Source of the DNA: an uncultured bacterium | GTDB taxonomy: Bacteria; Muiribacteriota; Ozemobacteria; Ozemobacterales; Ozemobacteraceae | Direction: 5' to 3' | Assembly: GCA_900317935.1 (NCBI GenBank) | Contig: ONIU01000020.1 | Coordinates: forward strand, 1 to 38,726 | DNA: 38,726 nt | In this document: positions 14,484 through 23,471 of the stretch, in pieces | Layout of the letters: every line of letters starts with the position of its first letter | Position numbering within the stretch: position 1 is the first letter of the stretch | Notes under the pieces: model-generated | Database searches by the model: none | Told to the model about the DNA's origin: nothing | What the model saw: only the letters and a program-made list of their open reading frames with translations | Program-made: the position numbers and the translations under genes

Positions 14484-15824
14484 ATGAAGTTTTTTAAGTC
14501 GCCCTTGTTCGTTGCAGTATTGACTGTATTTTTAGGTGTGTTTTTTATCAGTATTGTTTTTATGCAGAGTAAGAATACTCCTACTGTAGTGGATAAAAAT
14601 GTAAATACAGCTCAATCTCAAAATCAAACCCAACCGCAGCAAGCTTTGTCGATCTCAAAAACTTCCACTAAGCCGTCTACTAGTGAACCAATCAGTTTTT
14701 CAAAAGTAGAAGAAAAAACTACTACTGAACAGCAAAAGGTTCTTGTTTCTTTTCTAAGCGAAGACAATAAACAGATTACTTCAAAAGAAGTTCCTCTATA
14801 TGAAATCACAAAAGTAGAAAAAGGAGCCGAACCAGCTAAAATAGTTTCTGTAGTGGCAAATGGCGAGTTAGCTAAAAGCCTGATAGATGAAATAAAGCTC
14901 CCAGACAACAAAGCTGGTGGTGCAAAAGTCATCAAAACAGACAGTAAATTTGAAAAGATTGTTGGTTCAGGTTCAGGGCTGGAAGTAGACAAGGCAAAAA
15001 CCCTCGCAGCCTTAGAAAAAAGTATTCAAGACAATGCCGCAGCTAATAATTTCCAAAATATAAATGTAAAAGTTTTCACTAAAAAAAATGAGGGGTTTAC
15101 AGCAAAAATGAATGAGATGGGTTTTAAAACTTTATTAGCCAAATTCAAAACTACTCACCCAGGACATGTTGATGATGCAGGAAGAAATGTTAATCTTGCT
15201 ATAGCTTCACAAAAAATCAATGGTTTAATTATCCCTCCTAATGGTAAATTCAGCTTTAATAAAGTTGTCGGAGAAAGAAGCAAAGCTAATGGTTTCAAAG
15301 AAGCTGGCGTTATTTCTCAGGGAAGAGTAATTCCAGGCCTTGGAGGCGGAATTTGCCAGGTAAGCACAACCCTTTATCGTGCAGTTCTTTTAAGTGGTGC
15401 AAAGATTAACGAACGTCATAATCATTCTATTTATGATGGTATTGAATATGCAGAACGCGGTCTTGATGCAGCAGTAGCCTGGGGATATAAAGACTTCAAG
15501 TTTACCAATGGTTTGAATATTCCGATTTTGATAACCAGCACCTCTGGTGAAGGCTGGGTTGAAGTTTCAATCTATGCAGAAAAGAAACCTTTTGAATCAA
15601 TAAATCTTTATACTAAAAACGAAATAAAGAAACCTTTCAAAACGGAAAAACGCATTAATTCAAAATTGAAATCCGGTGAAGTAAAAGTTGTTCACCCTGG
15701 CGTAGACGGTTATACCGTTGAAGCTTATAGAACAATTACTTCTATTGATGGGAAAGCTAAAGAAGAACGCTTAAGCAAAGACAATTACCTGACATACAAC
15801 CGCATAGAAGAAAGAAGCAACTGA
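14484..15824 (+). CDS. VanW-family cell-envelope protein
   Basis: 446 residues. An N-terminal hydrophobic anchor (about 7-27) is followed by a Gln/Thr/Ser-rich linker. The VanW domain covers about residues 215-375: P-P-N-G-K-F-S-F-N-K-V-V-G, then G-G-G-I-C-Q-V-S-T-T-L-Y-R-A and H-N-H-S-I-Y. A C-terminal part of about 70 residues looks beta-rich and may be G5-like. VanW proteins occur with glycopeptide-resistance and wall-modifying genes, but their biochemical role is unsettled, so no resistance function is implied. It lies 21 nt after gpsA and one base before the NHL gene. Confidence 0.88.
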   Translation: MKFFKSPLFVAVLTVFLGVFFISIVFMQSKNTPTVVDKNVNTAQSQNQTQPQQALSISKTSTKPSTSEPISFSKVEEKTTTEQQKVLVSFLSEDNKQITSKEVPLYEITKVEKGAEPAKIVSVVANGELAKSLIDEIKLPDNKAGGAKVIKTDSKFEKIVGSGSGLEVDKAKTLAALEKSIQDNAAANNFQNINVKVFTKKNEGFTAKMNEMGFKTLLAKFKTTHPGHVDDAGRNVNLAIASQKINGLIIPPNGKFSFNKVVGERSKANGFKEAGVISQGRVIPGLGGGICQVSTTLYRAVLLSGAKINERHNHSIYDGIEYAERGLDAAVAWGYKDFKFTNGLNIPILITSTSGEGWVEVSIYAEKKPFESINLYTKNEIKKPFKTEKRINSKLKSGEVKVVHPGVDGYTVEAYRTITSIDGKAKEERLSKDNYLTYNRIEERSN

Positions 15825-15825
15825 G

Positions 15826-17214
15826 ATGAGAAAGAGTTGGTATTTTCTGCTTCTAGCTGTATTTATTTGTCAGGTATATACAGCAGAAGCCAGTCTTGAT
15901 TTTTCAAATTTTGTCACAGTAGGTTTTGAAGGAAAAGCAGAACTGGAATTTAATCAGCCGGAAGACTTAGTTCAAGCTCCAGATGGCAATTTTCTAATAG
16001 CCGATACAGGCAATAATCGTATTCAGGTTTTTGATGCTCAAGGCAAGTTCCTTAGAATTATTCCACCTCCGAAAGCTAAGAATGACGCTCTTGCTGCATC
16101 TCCTACAGATAACAGACCTGCCAACATCATCAAGTTGGAAAATACAGGTTTTAGAAAACCAACAGGTTTAGCTTTTGACTCCGAAGGTAACCTCTATGTT
16201 ACCCTAATGAATCAGGATTTAATTGCTGTTATAGATTACCCTTCTGGTCAGATAAAGTCCACAATAGGTAGCAGCGGGAAAAAGGAAGGTCAGTTCTGGA
16301 TTCCAATGGATATAGATATTGATGACCAAGACCGCATTGCTGTAGCAGAATTCAGAAACAGACGCGTTCAAATCTTAGATTTAGACGGAAACCAGATAAA
16401 CGAAATCATTTATCAGGAACAAACAGAAAAAGGCGGTTTCAGACATCTTGAACCACGCGGTGTTTTCTGGACCCAAGATGGTGATTTGATCGTCACCTAC
16501 CCCAACTATCATCAAATAGTCTGCTGGAATATAAAAGAAGGGACAATAAAATGGCGCTACGGCGGCAAGAACTCTGGGAACAAAAAAGGCATGCTAAATA
16601 ATCCCTCTTTTGTTGCTCAGGGAATTGATAGCCACCTAATGATTTCTGATACAAAAAATCACAGAGTAGTAGAAATCACTCGAGACGGCAAATACTATGA
16701 AACACACAGTCAGAAAGGATCATCTAAAGGCCGACTTAATCTTCCAAGAGGTCTGGTTTTAACGAAAGATGAAACAATGATTGTTGCTGATTCAGGGAAT
16801 AGCCGAATACAGTTTTTTACTGCCGGTCCAACTACTTTACTGCTAAAAGAAGCCAAAGTTCTTGCCAACAAAGACGAATGGAACGGCGTAATGACGAATG
16901 TGGAAAAAATTCTTCAATTACAGCCCAACAACGAACAAGCTTTAGATTTAAAAGTTAATGCGCTCTATTATTTTGGCGACAATGCCTTTAAAAATGGTGA
17001 CTACGACAAAGCCGAAGATTACTACAGAATGGTCTTGCGGTACAGACCAGATGATGGTAACATACCGCAGAAACTTGACAAAATATTCTGGGAAGTAAAC
17101 CGACCTATATTAATTGGTGTAGTAACCATAATAGTTGGTTTAATAGCCTTAGTAATTTTAATATGGATACTAAAGCTGGTTTTCAGAAGAATAAAAGCTA
17201 AAGTTACAGAATAA
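15826..17214 (+). CDS. Exported NHL beta-propeller / TPR protein with C-terminal membrane anchor
   Basis: 462 residues. A signal peptide covers about 1-22. Residues 25-340 carry NHL repeats, recognisable from recurring [22 protein letters not shown] and [10 protein letters not shown] motifs. TPR-like helices follow at about 345-420 ([11 protein letters not shown]). A membrane helix at about 428-450 and a basic tail end the protein. NHL propellers bind protein, glycan or nucleic-acid partners, so an envelope scaffold is plausible. The start lies one base after the VanW-like stop, indicating coupling. Confidence 0.85.
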   Translation: MRKSWYFLLLAVFICQVYTAEASLDFSNFVTVGFEGKAELEFNQPEDLVQAPDGNFLIADTGNNRIQVFDAQGKFLRIIPPPKAKNDALAASPTDNRPANIIKLENTGFRKPTGLAFDSEGNLYVTLMNQDLIAVIDYPSGQIKSTIGSSGKKEGQFWIPMDIDIDDQDRIAVAEFRNRRVQILDLDGNQINEIIYQEQTEKGGFRHLEPRGVFWTQDGDLIVTYPNYHQIVCWNIKEGTIKWRYGGKNSGNKKGMLNNPSFVAQGIDSHLMISDTKNHRVVEITRDGKYYETHSQKGSSKGRLNLPRGLVLTKDETMIVADSGNSRIQFFTAGPTTLLLKEAKVLANKDEWNGVMTNVEKILQLQPNNEQALDLKVNALYYFGDNAFKNGDYDKAEDYYRMVLRYRPDDGNIPQKLDKIFWEVNRPILIGVVTIIVGLIALVILIWILKLVFRRIKAKVTE

Positions 17215-17246
17215 ATCATAATAAAAGAGAATTAGGGAGTAAACTC

Positions 17247-19049
17247 GTGTCACTGAATAAAATCCGCAACTTTTGTATTGTAGCACATATTGACCATGGT
17301 AAATCAACCTTGGCAGACCGTTTAATCGAGTTTACTTCAACTGTCAGCAAACGTGAGATGAAAGACCAACTTCTTGATTCCATGGATCTTGAAAAGGAAC
17401 GAGGAATCACGATTAAAGCCCAGGCTGTCAGAATGAACTATACAGCTAAAGATGGTCAGGAATACTGCTTGAATCTAATAGACACCCCAGGGCATGTGGA
17501 CTTTTCATATGAAGTATCACGATCCATCGCTGCTTGTGAAGGTGCATTACTTGTTGTAGACGCAACTCAAGGTGTTGAAGCTCAGACAATGGCAAATGCA
17601 ACATTAGCAATTGCAAACGATTTGGAAATAATTCCAGTAATTAACAAAATTGATTTGCCGTCTTCAGACCCCGATAAAGTCAAAGAAGAAATAGAAAACC
17701 TTATAGGTGTTGATTGTTCTGAAGCATTATTAGTCTCTGCAAAAGAAGGAACAGGCGTTCCAGAATTATTAGAAGCAATAGTTTCAAGAATACCTGCGCC
17801 TAAGGGTGAAGAAGACAAGCCTTTAAGAGCACTTGTCTTTGACGCTGTTTATGACTCATATAAAGGCGTTATTGTTTATATACGCCTCATAGATGGCTGT
17901 ATCAAAAAAGGTGATAAAATTAAATTTAAAGAAACTGAAGGTAGCTTTGAAGTCATCGAAACTGGCGTTTTCACACCAAAAATGACTTTGACCGACCAGC
18001 TGGAAACGGGCAAAGTTGGCTTCTTTGATGCGACCATAAAAGAAATGAGACAGGTTCACATTGGTGATACTGTTGTCTTAGAAAAATTCAAGGACGTCGA
18101 AGCAATACCCGGTTTCCAAAAAGCGAAACAGATGGTATTCTGCGGTCTGTATCCTGTTGAAACTAACGCATTCAATGATTTGAGAACAGCTCTTGAAAAG
18201 CTAACTCTAAATGATGCCAGTCTTTCATATTTCCCTGAAAATTCTTTAGCTCTTGGTTTTGGTTTCAGATGTGGATTCTTAGGACTCCTTCACATGGAAA
18301 TCATACAAGAACGTCTTGAAAGAGAATATGATCTGGATTTGGTAACAACAGCTCCAAACGTTATTTATCAGGTAAAAATGGTAGATGGTTCTGTAATCGA
18401 AATAGACTCACCTTCTAAGCTTCCTGATTTAACTAAAATTGAAGAAATCAGAGAACCCTTTGTTCATGCCACGATATTTATGCCGAAAGAATTTATCGGC
18501 ACCATTATGGAACTAGCCAAAGAACGCCGCGGTGTTATGGATACCATGGAATTTATTTCTGAAAACCGTGTTTCAATTTCTTTTGATTTACCACTCTCAG
18601 AAATAATCGTAGATTTCTACGACAAATTAAAGAGTAGAACTAGAGGTTACGCTTCTCTTGACTATGAAAATATTGGATATCGTGCTTCAAATATTTCAAG
18701 AGTAGAAATACTAGTTAACGGCGATAAAGTTGATGCTCTTTCTTTCCTCTGCCATAAAGACAAAGCAGAATACAGAGGAAGAAACGTTATTGCAAAACTT
18801 AGGAAATTAATTCCTCGCCACCAGTTCCAAATTCCATTGCAGGCAGCAATTGGAGCTAAGATTATCGCTCGAGAAAACATTGCACCAGTTAGAAAAGACG
18901 TTTTGGCCAAGTGTTACGGTGGTGACATCACAAGAAAACGCAAACTTCTTGAAAAACAAAAAGAAGGTAAGAAGCGCATGAAGATGGTTGGCAATGTTGA
19001 AATACCACAAAAAGCTTTTATGGCAGTATTGAAGCCAGATGAAGATTAA
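17247..19049 (+). CDS. lepA: Elongation factor 4 (ribosome back-translocase LepA)
   Basis: 600 residues, the family's usual length. The GTPase motifs are intact: A-H-I-D-H-G-K-S-T (residues 13-21), the switch region [17 protein letters not shown] and N-K-I-D-L-P. The LepA-specific C-terminal domain is present, with [15 protein letters not shown] and the ending [15 protein letters not shown]. LepA is a GTPase acting on the ribosome during initiation and elongation under stress. The start is GTG at 17247, supported by GGGAG and by alignment of the N-terminus to the family. It is last in the gpsA operon, followed by a strong terminator. Confidence 0.98.
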   Translation: MSLNKIRNFCIVAHIDHGKSTLADRLIEFTSTVSKREMKDQLLDSMDLEKERGITIKAQAVRMNYTAKDGQEYCLNLIDTPGHVDFSYEVSRSIAACEGALLVVDATQGVEAQTMANATLAIANDLEIIPVINKIDLPSSDPDKVKEEIENLIGVDCSEALLVSAKEGTGVPELLEAIVSRIPAPKGEEDKPLRALVFDAVYDSYKGVIVYIRLIDGCIKKGDKIKFKETEGSFEVIETGVFTPKMTLTDQLETGKVGFFDATIKEMRQVHIGDTVVLEKFKDVEAIPGFQKAKQMVFCGLYPVETNAFNDLRTALEKLTLNDASLSYFPENSLALGFGFRCGFLGLLHMEIIQERLEREYDLDLVTTAPNVIYQVKMVDGSVIEIDSPSKLPDLTKIEEIREPFVHATIFMPKEFIGTIMELAKERRGVMDTMEFISENRVSISFDLPLSEIIVDFYDKLKSRTRGYASLDYENIGYRASNISRVEILVNGDKVDALSFLCHKDKAEYRGRNVIAKLRKLIPRHQFQIPLQAAIGAKIIARENIAPVRKDVLAKCYGGDITRKRKLLEKQKEGKKRMKMVGNVEIPQKAFMAVLKPDED

Positions 19050-19084
19050 AAAACAACGAGGCTAAAAGCCTCGTTGTTTTTTTC
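19048..19084 (+). terminator. Rho-independent terminator of the gpsA-lepA operon
   Basis: A 13-bp stem AAAACAACGAGGC / GCCTCGTTGTTTT with a 5-base TAAAA loop, followed by more T residues, starts at the lepA stop codon. Confidence 0.93.
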
Positions 19085-19090
19085 TGTTAA

Positions 19091-19211
19091 CTCCATAATT
19101 AGTTTATTCTAATTATTTTAAAATCCCCCTTAATCCCCCTTTACGAAAGGGGGCGAGGACAGCTAGTGCTTTTGGGAAAGTGGCTGCCGTAAGGCAGACG
19201 AAAGGGGTCTT
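19091..19211. repeat. REP-like element R5 sharing a core with the MITE-like insertion
   Basis: The first part (19097-19153) repeats the core seen at 13093-13139, with one extra 10-bp CCCCCTTAAT unit. The second part has a CTGCC-GTAA-GGCAG stem (19184-19197) and ends AAAGGGGTCTT (19201-19211), as R1 and R4 do. It fills the space between lepA and the convergent FmdE-like gene. Confidence 0.75.
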
Positions 19212-19225
19212 CATCTAGCGAAGCT

Positions 19226-19834
19226 TCACGCTTTTTTGTAGTAAGCAAGTTCTCCAGAACAATACTTACAAATCTTATCATCGGGTTGATGCTTGAAAAA
19301 AGATTCTCCACATTTTTCACAAATTCCGCAATCTAAAATAGGTGGTTTTGAAGTATCATTTATAATGACATCTTCTAAAGTAAAAATATTTCTGCCACAA
19401 TCTACTAACTGCTGAACAACCAAAGCATTTGAGGTCTTTCTTTCGGGACCGAAATTTTTTACTTCAGGAGCGCGATCTCTTCTAAAAAACTTATATAATT
19501 CAGAATATTTTTCTTTATCAATTTTGTTCTGGTCTACATAGATGCGAACGCCTTTTCCTGACTTGCGGTCATAAAGAGTCATCGCAAAACGACCAATGGA
19601 TTCTAATATTTTTAATTCACCATTACCGATAGTGCAACCAAGCATATACTGTATTGCATCTGGCATACAGGCTCTTGTTTCGGTAATAGCACAAAGTTTT
19701 GGGACATCCCCTAATCGTTCTTTTGCCTGATTAACCATTTCGACAGAAACAGCAATTCCAGGAGCTCTTTTAGTATGGAAAGCAAAAACTTTTTCGACAA
19801 GTTGCAAAAATTCTTCGTTATTTAGTCTGCTCAT
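19226..19834 (-). CDS. FmdE-family protein (formylmethanofuran dehydrogenase subunit E-like) with zinc ribbon
   Basis: 202 residues. The N-terminal FmdE domain has F-H-T-K-R-A-P-G, E-T-R-A-C-M-P-D-A-I-Q-Y-M-L-G-C-T-I-G-N-G and a following beta region. The C-terminal 35 residues form a treble-clef-like zinc ribbon with four C-x2-C-type cysteines (C-G-I-C-E-K-C-G and C-K-Y-C). FmdE-like proteins occur in non-methanogens next to molybdenum or tungsten enzymes, often with unknown function. None of those enzymes is nearby here, so the substrate is open. The C-terminal zinc ribbon is a usual feature of the family. It is a single gene with its own promoter. Confidence 0.85.
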   Translation of the reverse strand: MSRLNNEEFLQLVEKVFAFHTKRAPGIAVSVEMVNQAKERLGDVPKLCAITETRACMPDAIQYMLGCTIGNGELKILESIGRFAMTLYDRKSGKGVRIYVDQNKIDKEKYSELYKFFRRDRAPEVKNFGPERKTSNALVVQQLVDCGRNIFTLEDVIINDTSKPPILDCGICEKCGESFFKHQPDDKICKYCSGELAYYKKA

Positions 19835-19865
19835 TTTAAATCCAATCTAATATATATTTTTGACT

Positions 19866-19874
19866 ATTATATCA
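19866..19874 (-). promoter_or_regulatory. Extended -10 promoter of the FmdE-like gene
   Basis: On the minus strand TG-A-TATAAT occupies 19874-19866, about 32 nt upstream of the ATG. No clear -35 was seen. Confidence 0.5.
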
Positions 19875-19941
19875 GATTTTGTATGCTTTTACCACACCCA
19901 CAAATCACAACGAAATAATAAAAAAAAAATTAATAGAAATG

Positions 19942-19950
19942 TGATATAAT
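19942..19950 (+). promoter_or_regulatory. Extended -10 promoter with no coding gene downstream
   Basis: TG-A-TATAAT on the plus strand predicts a start near 19957. The downstream transcript would meet array H6 and a hairpin plus T-run at 20061-20102, suggesting a small RNA. Confidence 0.45.
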
Positions 19951-19977
19951 TTACAAAAATTATATAGGAAGAGAGTT

Positions 19978-20005
19978 AAGTGTTAAGAAATAAGAGGCAA
20001 GAGGA
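19978..20005. repeat. Heptamer array H6
   Basis: Four units AAGTGTT, AAGAAAT, AAGAGGC, AAGAGGA sharing only the AAG start and the 7-bp spacing. The array lies inside the candidate small RNA. Confidence 0.65.
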
Positions 20006-20060
20006 TTGTTTAGTTCTCATACTAAATGAATAGTTGAAATAACTCGATTTAAACACCAAT

Positions 20061-20102
20061 CACAGTTAAAGCCAAGCTTCACTTGGCTTTAGCTGTGTTT
20101 TT
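20061..20102 (+). terminator. Hairpin terminator of the candidate small RNA, overlapping the HEAT-gene stop
   Basis: Arms 20061-20076 and 20082-20097 (CACAGTTAAAGCCAAG and its near-complement, one G-T pair) with a 5-base loop, then TTTTTC on the plus strand. The minus strand has no T-run after the stem, so termination favours plus-strand transcription. The minus-strand stop codon (20089-20091) is inside the stem. Confidence 0.7.
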
Positions 20103-22674
20103 CTAATGCAATGCGGGCATTTCTCTTTACGTCAATAGAGATATCACCATTAGCCATCCTCTTAAGAGCTTCTTCTGCAGAATAATCAGGAATATCAGCC
20201 AGCGCCTTAACCACTGCATAACGAACTTCGGTAGACATGTCTCTTTCGCAAGTCAAAATAAGTTTCAATGCATCCATATTTGCAATTCTGCCAAGAGCTT
20301 TAACTGCTGCTGCTCTTACTAGTTCGTTTCTATCTTTCAATGCGCCGCGAAGGAGAATAATAGACTCTCTGCTCTGGGGATAATCTCCTAGAGAATTAGC
20401 GGCACTACCTCTAACAGTAGGACTTTCATCAATGAGTTTCTTACGAATTCTTTCAAACTCAACTGATAATCCAGTTATCTGATCTAAGGTTAATTCTTCT
20501 TCATCAATTATTTCAGCATAATTAGCTTGTTCAACCGGTTCAGGATAAACTTCTTCGACATTATTATCGTAAGTTTGTTCTGTTATTCCCTCATTTTCAG
20601 GAAGTGACTGATTATCATATCCATTAAGCTGAACAACGGTTTCTTCCTGATGTTTATTAAATTCGTCAAGTTCTTCGTTATTAAAGCCACGATTGGCTTC
20701 CTGTCTAGAATCCTGAACGTAATCATCTTCATTGAAGAATACTTCGCCAGAATAATCATCTGGATTAATATTTAATACAGCCTCACCTTTTCTTGCATTT
20801 CTTGCCTTTACACTTTCAGCAGCATTAATAATGGCTTCACGTCTAGAAGGCGGAACAGTTCCGTTAGCAACTTGTGTTTCTTCTGATTTCTGTTTAGCAA
20901 TACTTTCTTTTTCTGCCTTATCAATAGAATTATTAATGAAATTGAAATCAGTATTGAATTTTGTTACTTCATTAAACACATCTGGAGCAATGTTTTCTTT
21001 TGCAAGTCTATACAGTTCCTGATCAAGTCTTTTGGATGCATTAATAAGTTCTTCAATTACTTCCGGGTTTTCCTGCCCCATTAAAGCCATAGAAGCTTTA
21101 TAACAAACTTCAGAATCTGCATCATTCAGATAGTTTCTTAATATTTCAATAGCTCGGTCATCTTTGAACTGAGATAAGATTTCTATTTTGGCAATAATCT
21201 GGCTTTTTCTTTCCAAACCATTTTTCTGGTCAGAAAGACGTTTAAAGACATCTTCAAAAGAATACCCAGAAATAGCCTTAACAGCAGAGAATCTAACTAC
21301 TTCGTTTTCATCTTCGGCACACTTCATAAGAGCTTTTAAAGCAACAGCAGCCCCTGTGGTGCCTAATGCATATGCAGCAGAAGCTCTTACGAACTTATCT
21401 TCATCTCTGGTTGCACCAATCAAAGCTTCTACAACTTTAGGCTCGTTACGTCCGCTTAAAGCAGTAGCCGCCGCATATCTGACAGCGACATTTTCATCTT
21501 TTAAGGCTTGAATCAAAGCATTGATTGATTTTTCCGAGCCCATACCACCTAATGCTTCAGCCGCTAGAGACCTGATAGCTTCTGATTCTAAAGTATTAGT
21601 CAATGCCTTACTTAAAGGTTCAACAATTTCATCGCTTTCTTCAATACCTATAGCAGCCTTGGCCGCCATCTGCCTCATTTGTTCGTTATTATCATTGAGT
21701 CCTTTAAGAACTAACTCTTTGCGAGGAATTGGGCTTCCATCAGGCTGGAAATATTCTATCGGTAGCTGTTCAACCTTGAATACTACCATTTCTTTATAGT
21801 TTCTAGGGGCAGAATCAGCATTTTGTCCATCGGAGACGGAATTATTGCTAGTGTTTTGATCACCAGCAACTACTAACGCCCCCCCCAAATACTCTTCTGC
21901 AACTTTATATAATTCTTCATCATTTTTCTGGGAAACTTCCATAAGAGGTTCTATAGCTCGTTCATCACCAAGTGCTCCCAAACTTTCAGCTGCAACTAAG
22001 GCAACTGTTTCATCAGGGTCATAAAGAGCATTAATAAGTTCTGGAACAGCTGTTTCAAGTTTCTGATAAGTAGCTTCTCTCATGGCTGCAATTCTATGTC
22101 TTGATGGTGCATCAGTATTCTTTATTATACTGATAGGGTCACTAATAAGAAGCTGATAATCTAATTCTTCCTGGTGTTCTTCTTTTTTTACTTCTTCTTT
22201 TATTGAAGTTTCTTCTTTTACTGGCGGTTCATCTTTTTTTTCTGTTTCGCCAGATGCAGCAGCCTTAGCAGCCCTGGCAGCTTCAGCTTCTTCTGCAATT
22301 CTTATTTTTTCTTCCATAGAAATAACAGGAGGTTCATCAAAAAATGATGCATCAGAATTATCTGATTCAGATGAGTTTTCTTCAGAAGAAACCTGTTGAG
22401 TTGAATTCACCAAAGAAGTTGTTTCAACTGCGTTAGCTGATTCTAACGGGGTTTCGTTCTGGCTAGATTCTTCTACAACAATTTTAGACTGTTTAACAGT
22501 TTTTGAGGATGAAGAAACCTTGGGCTGCTGACTAGCACTGCCCACTTCTCTGATATTCGACGGCAGTTTGGCATGTGACATCTTATACCGCAGTATTAGA
22601 ATATGTGCTATTACTACGATAATCAGTATTACTACCGAAGAAATTAAAATTGTATCAATATCTAGATTATTCAT
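20089..22674 (-). CDS. Membrane-anchored HEAT-repeat (PBS-lyase-type) scaffold protein
   Basis: 861 residues. One membrane helix at about 9-28 is followed by a disordered acidic Glu/Ser/Ala linker (40-180). HEAT-like repeats lie at about 185-270 and 305-575, seen as recurring A-L-x-D-x-x-x-x-V-R-x-A-A-A-x-A-L-G patterns. A second disordered acidic region (580-750) precedes a final HEAT block (755-861). Such PBS-lyase HEAT repeats usually make protein-protein scaffolds; nothing suggests a lyase. A run of eight G residues in the coding strand at about codon 263 (21879-21886) is unusual here and prone to slippage. The gene diverges from the DUF3109 gene across 68 bp. No Shine-Dalgarno sequence was seen. 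Confidence 0.85.
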   Translation of the reverse strand: MNNLDIDTILISSVVILIIVVIAHILILRYKMSHAKLPSNIREVGSASQQPKVSSSSKTVKQSKIVVEESSQNETPLESANAVETTSLVNSTQQVSSEENSSESDNSDASFFDEPPVISMEEKIRIAEEAEAARAAKAAASGETEKKDEPPVKEETSIKEEVKKEEHQEELDYQLLISDPISIIKNTDAPSRHRIAAMREATYQKLETAVPELINALYDPDETVALVAAESLGALGDERAIEPLMEVSQKNDEELYKVAEEYLGGALVVAGDQNTSNNSVSDGQNADSAPRNYKEMVVFKVEQLPIEYFQPDGSPIPRKELVLKGLNDNNEQMRQMAAKAAIGIEESDEIVEPLSKALTNTLESEAIRSLAAEALGGMGSEKSINALIQALKDENVAVRYAAATALSGRNEPKVVEALIGATRDEDKFVRASAAYALGTTGAAVALKALMKCAEDENEVVRFSAVKAISGYSFEDVFKRLSDQKNGLERKSQIIAKIEILSQFKDDRAIEILRNYLNDADSEVCYKASMALMGQENPEVIEELINASKRLDQELYRLAKENIAPDVFNEVTKFNTDFNFINNSIDKAEKESIAKQKSEETQVANGTVPPSRREAIINAAESVKARNARKGEAVLNINPDDYSGEVFFNEDDYVQDSRQEANRGFNNEELDEFNKHQEETVVQLNGYDNQSLPENEGITEQTYDNNVEEVYPEPVEQANYAEIIDEEELTLDQITGLSVEFERIRKKLIDESPTVRGSAANSLGDYPQSRESIILLRGALKDRNELVRAAAVKALGRIANMDALKLILTCERDMSTEVRYAVVKALADIPDYSAEEALKRMANGDISIDVKRNARIALEKHS

Positions 22675-22742
22675 CGTTTTTATTTATCGACTTTATTTAT
22701 ATAATGTATTAAATTTTTTTTAAATATGCTATGGGGTAAATT

Positions 22743-23312
22743 ATGAAATTAATTGGAAATGTAATTATCTCTGACGAAGTTTGGGATACAAAATTTGAAT
22801 GTGACTTAAGGCAATGCAAAGGTAAATGCTGTCAATACGGGGATATTGGTTCCCCTATAACAGAAGATGAAGAAAAAAACATCAAAAATAATCTTAAAAA
22901 TGTTTCACCTATGCTTTCAAAAGAAAACTTAAGTCTTCTTAAAAAAGGAATAACAATCAAAGACAAGCGAGGCGACCTGCATATAGTGGAAGGAGCCCAC
23001 AATACTCCCTGCCCTCTTTCGTTCATTAACAACGAAGGAATAGTATTGTGCTCTCTTCATGATTACTGTTTGAAAACAAAGAAAAATGTTCTAGATTTAA
23101 AACCTCTTTGGTGCTCACTGTTCCCGCTAATAATAAAAAGCACCCCTGTAGGCTGGATAATAAACTGTTATCTACCGGAATTCTGCAAATCAAAAAAGAA
23201 CCCAAAACCTATTCTTTTATCATTTTCTGATTATCTATCAGAAATATTTGGACCAAAATGGGTGCAAGCAGTAAAAGAAGAGTATGAGAAAAGTGAAATT
23301 AGTGGTAAGTGA
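22743..23312 (+). CDS. DUF3109-family cysteine-cluster protein
   Basis: 189 residues. The N-terminal motif C-D-L-R-Q-C-K-G-K-C-C with Y-G-D-I-G-S-P-I-T-E-D-E, and later C-P-L-S-F and L-K-P-L-W-C-S-L-F-P-L, are the hallmarks of DUF3109. The clustered cysteines suggest a bound metal, zinc or an Fe-S cluster, as in the related YkgJ-type families. The biochemical role is unknown. No signal peptide is present, so it is cytoplasmic. The last codons and the stop form the first unit of heptamer array H7. Confidence 0.85.
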   Translation: MKLIGNVIISDEVWDTKFECDLRQCKGKCCQYGDIGSPITEDEEKNIKNNLKNVSPMLSKENLSLLKKGITIKDKRGDLHIVEGAHNTPCPLSFINNEGIVLCSLHDYCLKTKKNVLDLKPLWCSLFPLIIKSTPVGWIINCYLPEFCKSKKNPKPILLSFSDYLSEIFGPKWVQAVKEEYEKSEISGK

Positions 23313-23384
23313 TAGGTGGTAGGTGATAAGTGGTGGGTGATAAGTGGTGGGTGATAAGCGGTGATAAGCGGTGGGTGATAAGAG
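23301..23384. repeat. Heptamer array H7, starting inside a coding sequence
   Basis: Twelve contiguous 7-bp units alternate between AGTGGTG-like and GGTGATA-like forms (AGTGGTA, AGTGATA, GGTGGTA, GGTGATA and on), so a 14-bp superperiod is visible. The first unit and a half include the final codons and stop of the DUF3109 gene. Confidence 0.88.
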
Positions 23385-23417
23385 ATGCAGTGGTGGTTCA
23401 AAACTTTAAACTAAAAA

Positions 23418-23450
23418 CAATAACGGCACCAAAAGTGCCGCTATTATTTA
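23418..23450. terminator. Bidirectional terminator between convergent genes
   Basis: CGGCAC / GTGCCG stem (23424-23429 and 23435-23440) inside an A/T-rich near-palindrome. On the minus strand it is followed by TTATTGTTTTTAG, so it probably ends the TPR gene. Confidence 0.7.
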
Positions 23451-23471
23451 AAGTAATGTTTAAGTTTCTCG

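Larger units (their letters stand above)
19957..20102 (+). ncRNA. Candidate small RNA, about 146 nt
   Basis: It is bounded by an extended -10 (19942-19950) and a 16-bp stem-loop followed by five T residues on the plus strand (20061-20102). The body contains heptamer array H6 and no convincing coding frame. Its 3' end is antisense to the last codons and stop of the HEAT-repeat gene. Support is architectural only. Confidence 0.4.

Noticed and set aside
14484..15824. Vancomycin-resistance function for the VanW-like gene
   Set aside because: None of the vanH, vanA, vanX or regulator genes is present, and VanW alone is not known to confer resistance.
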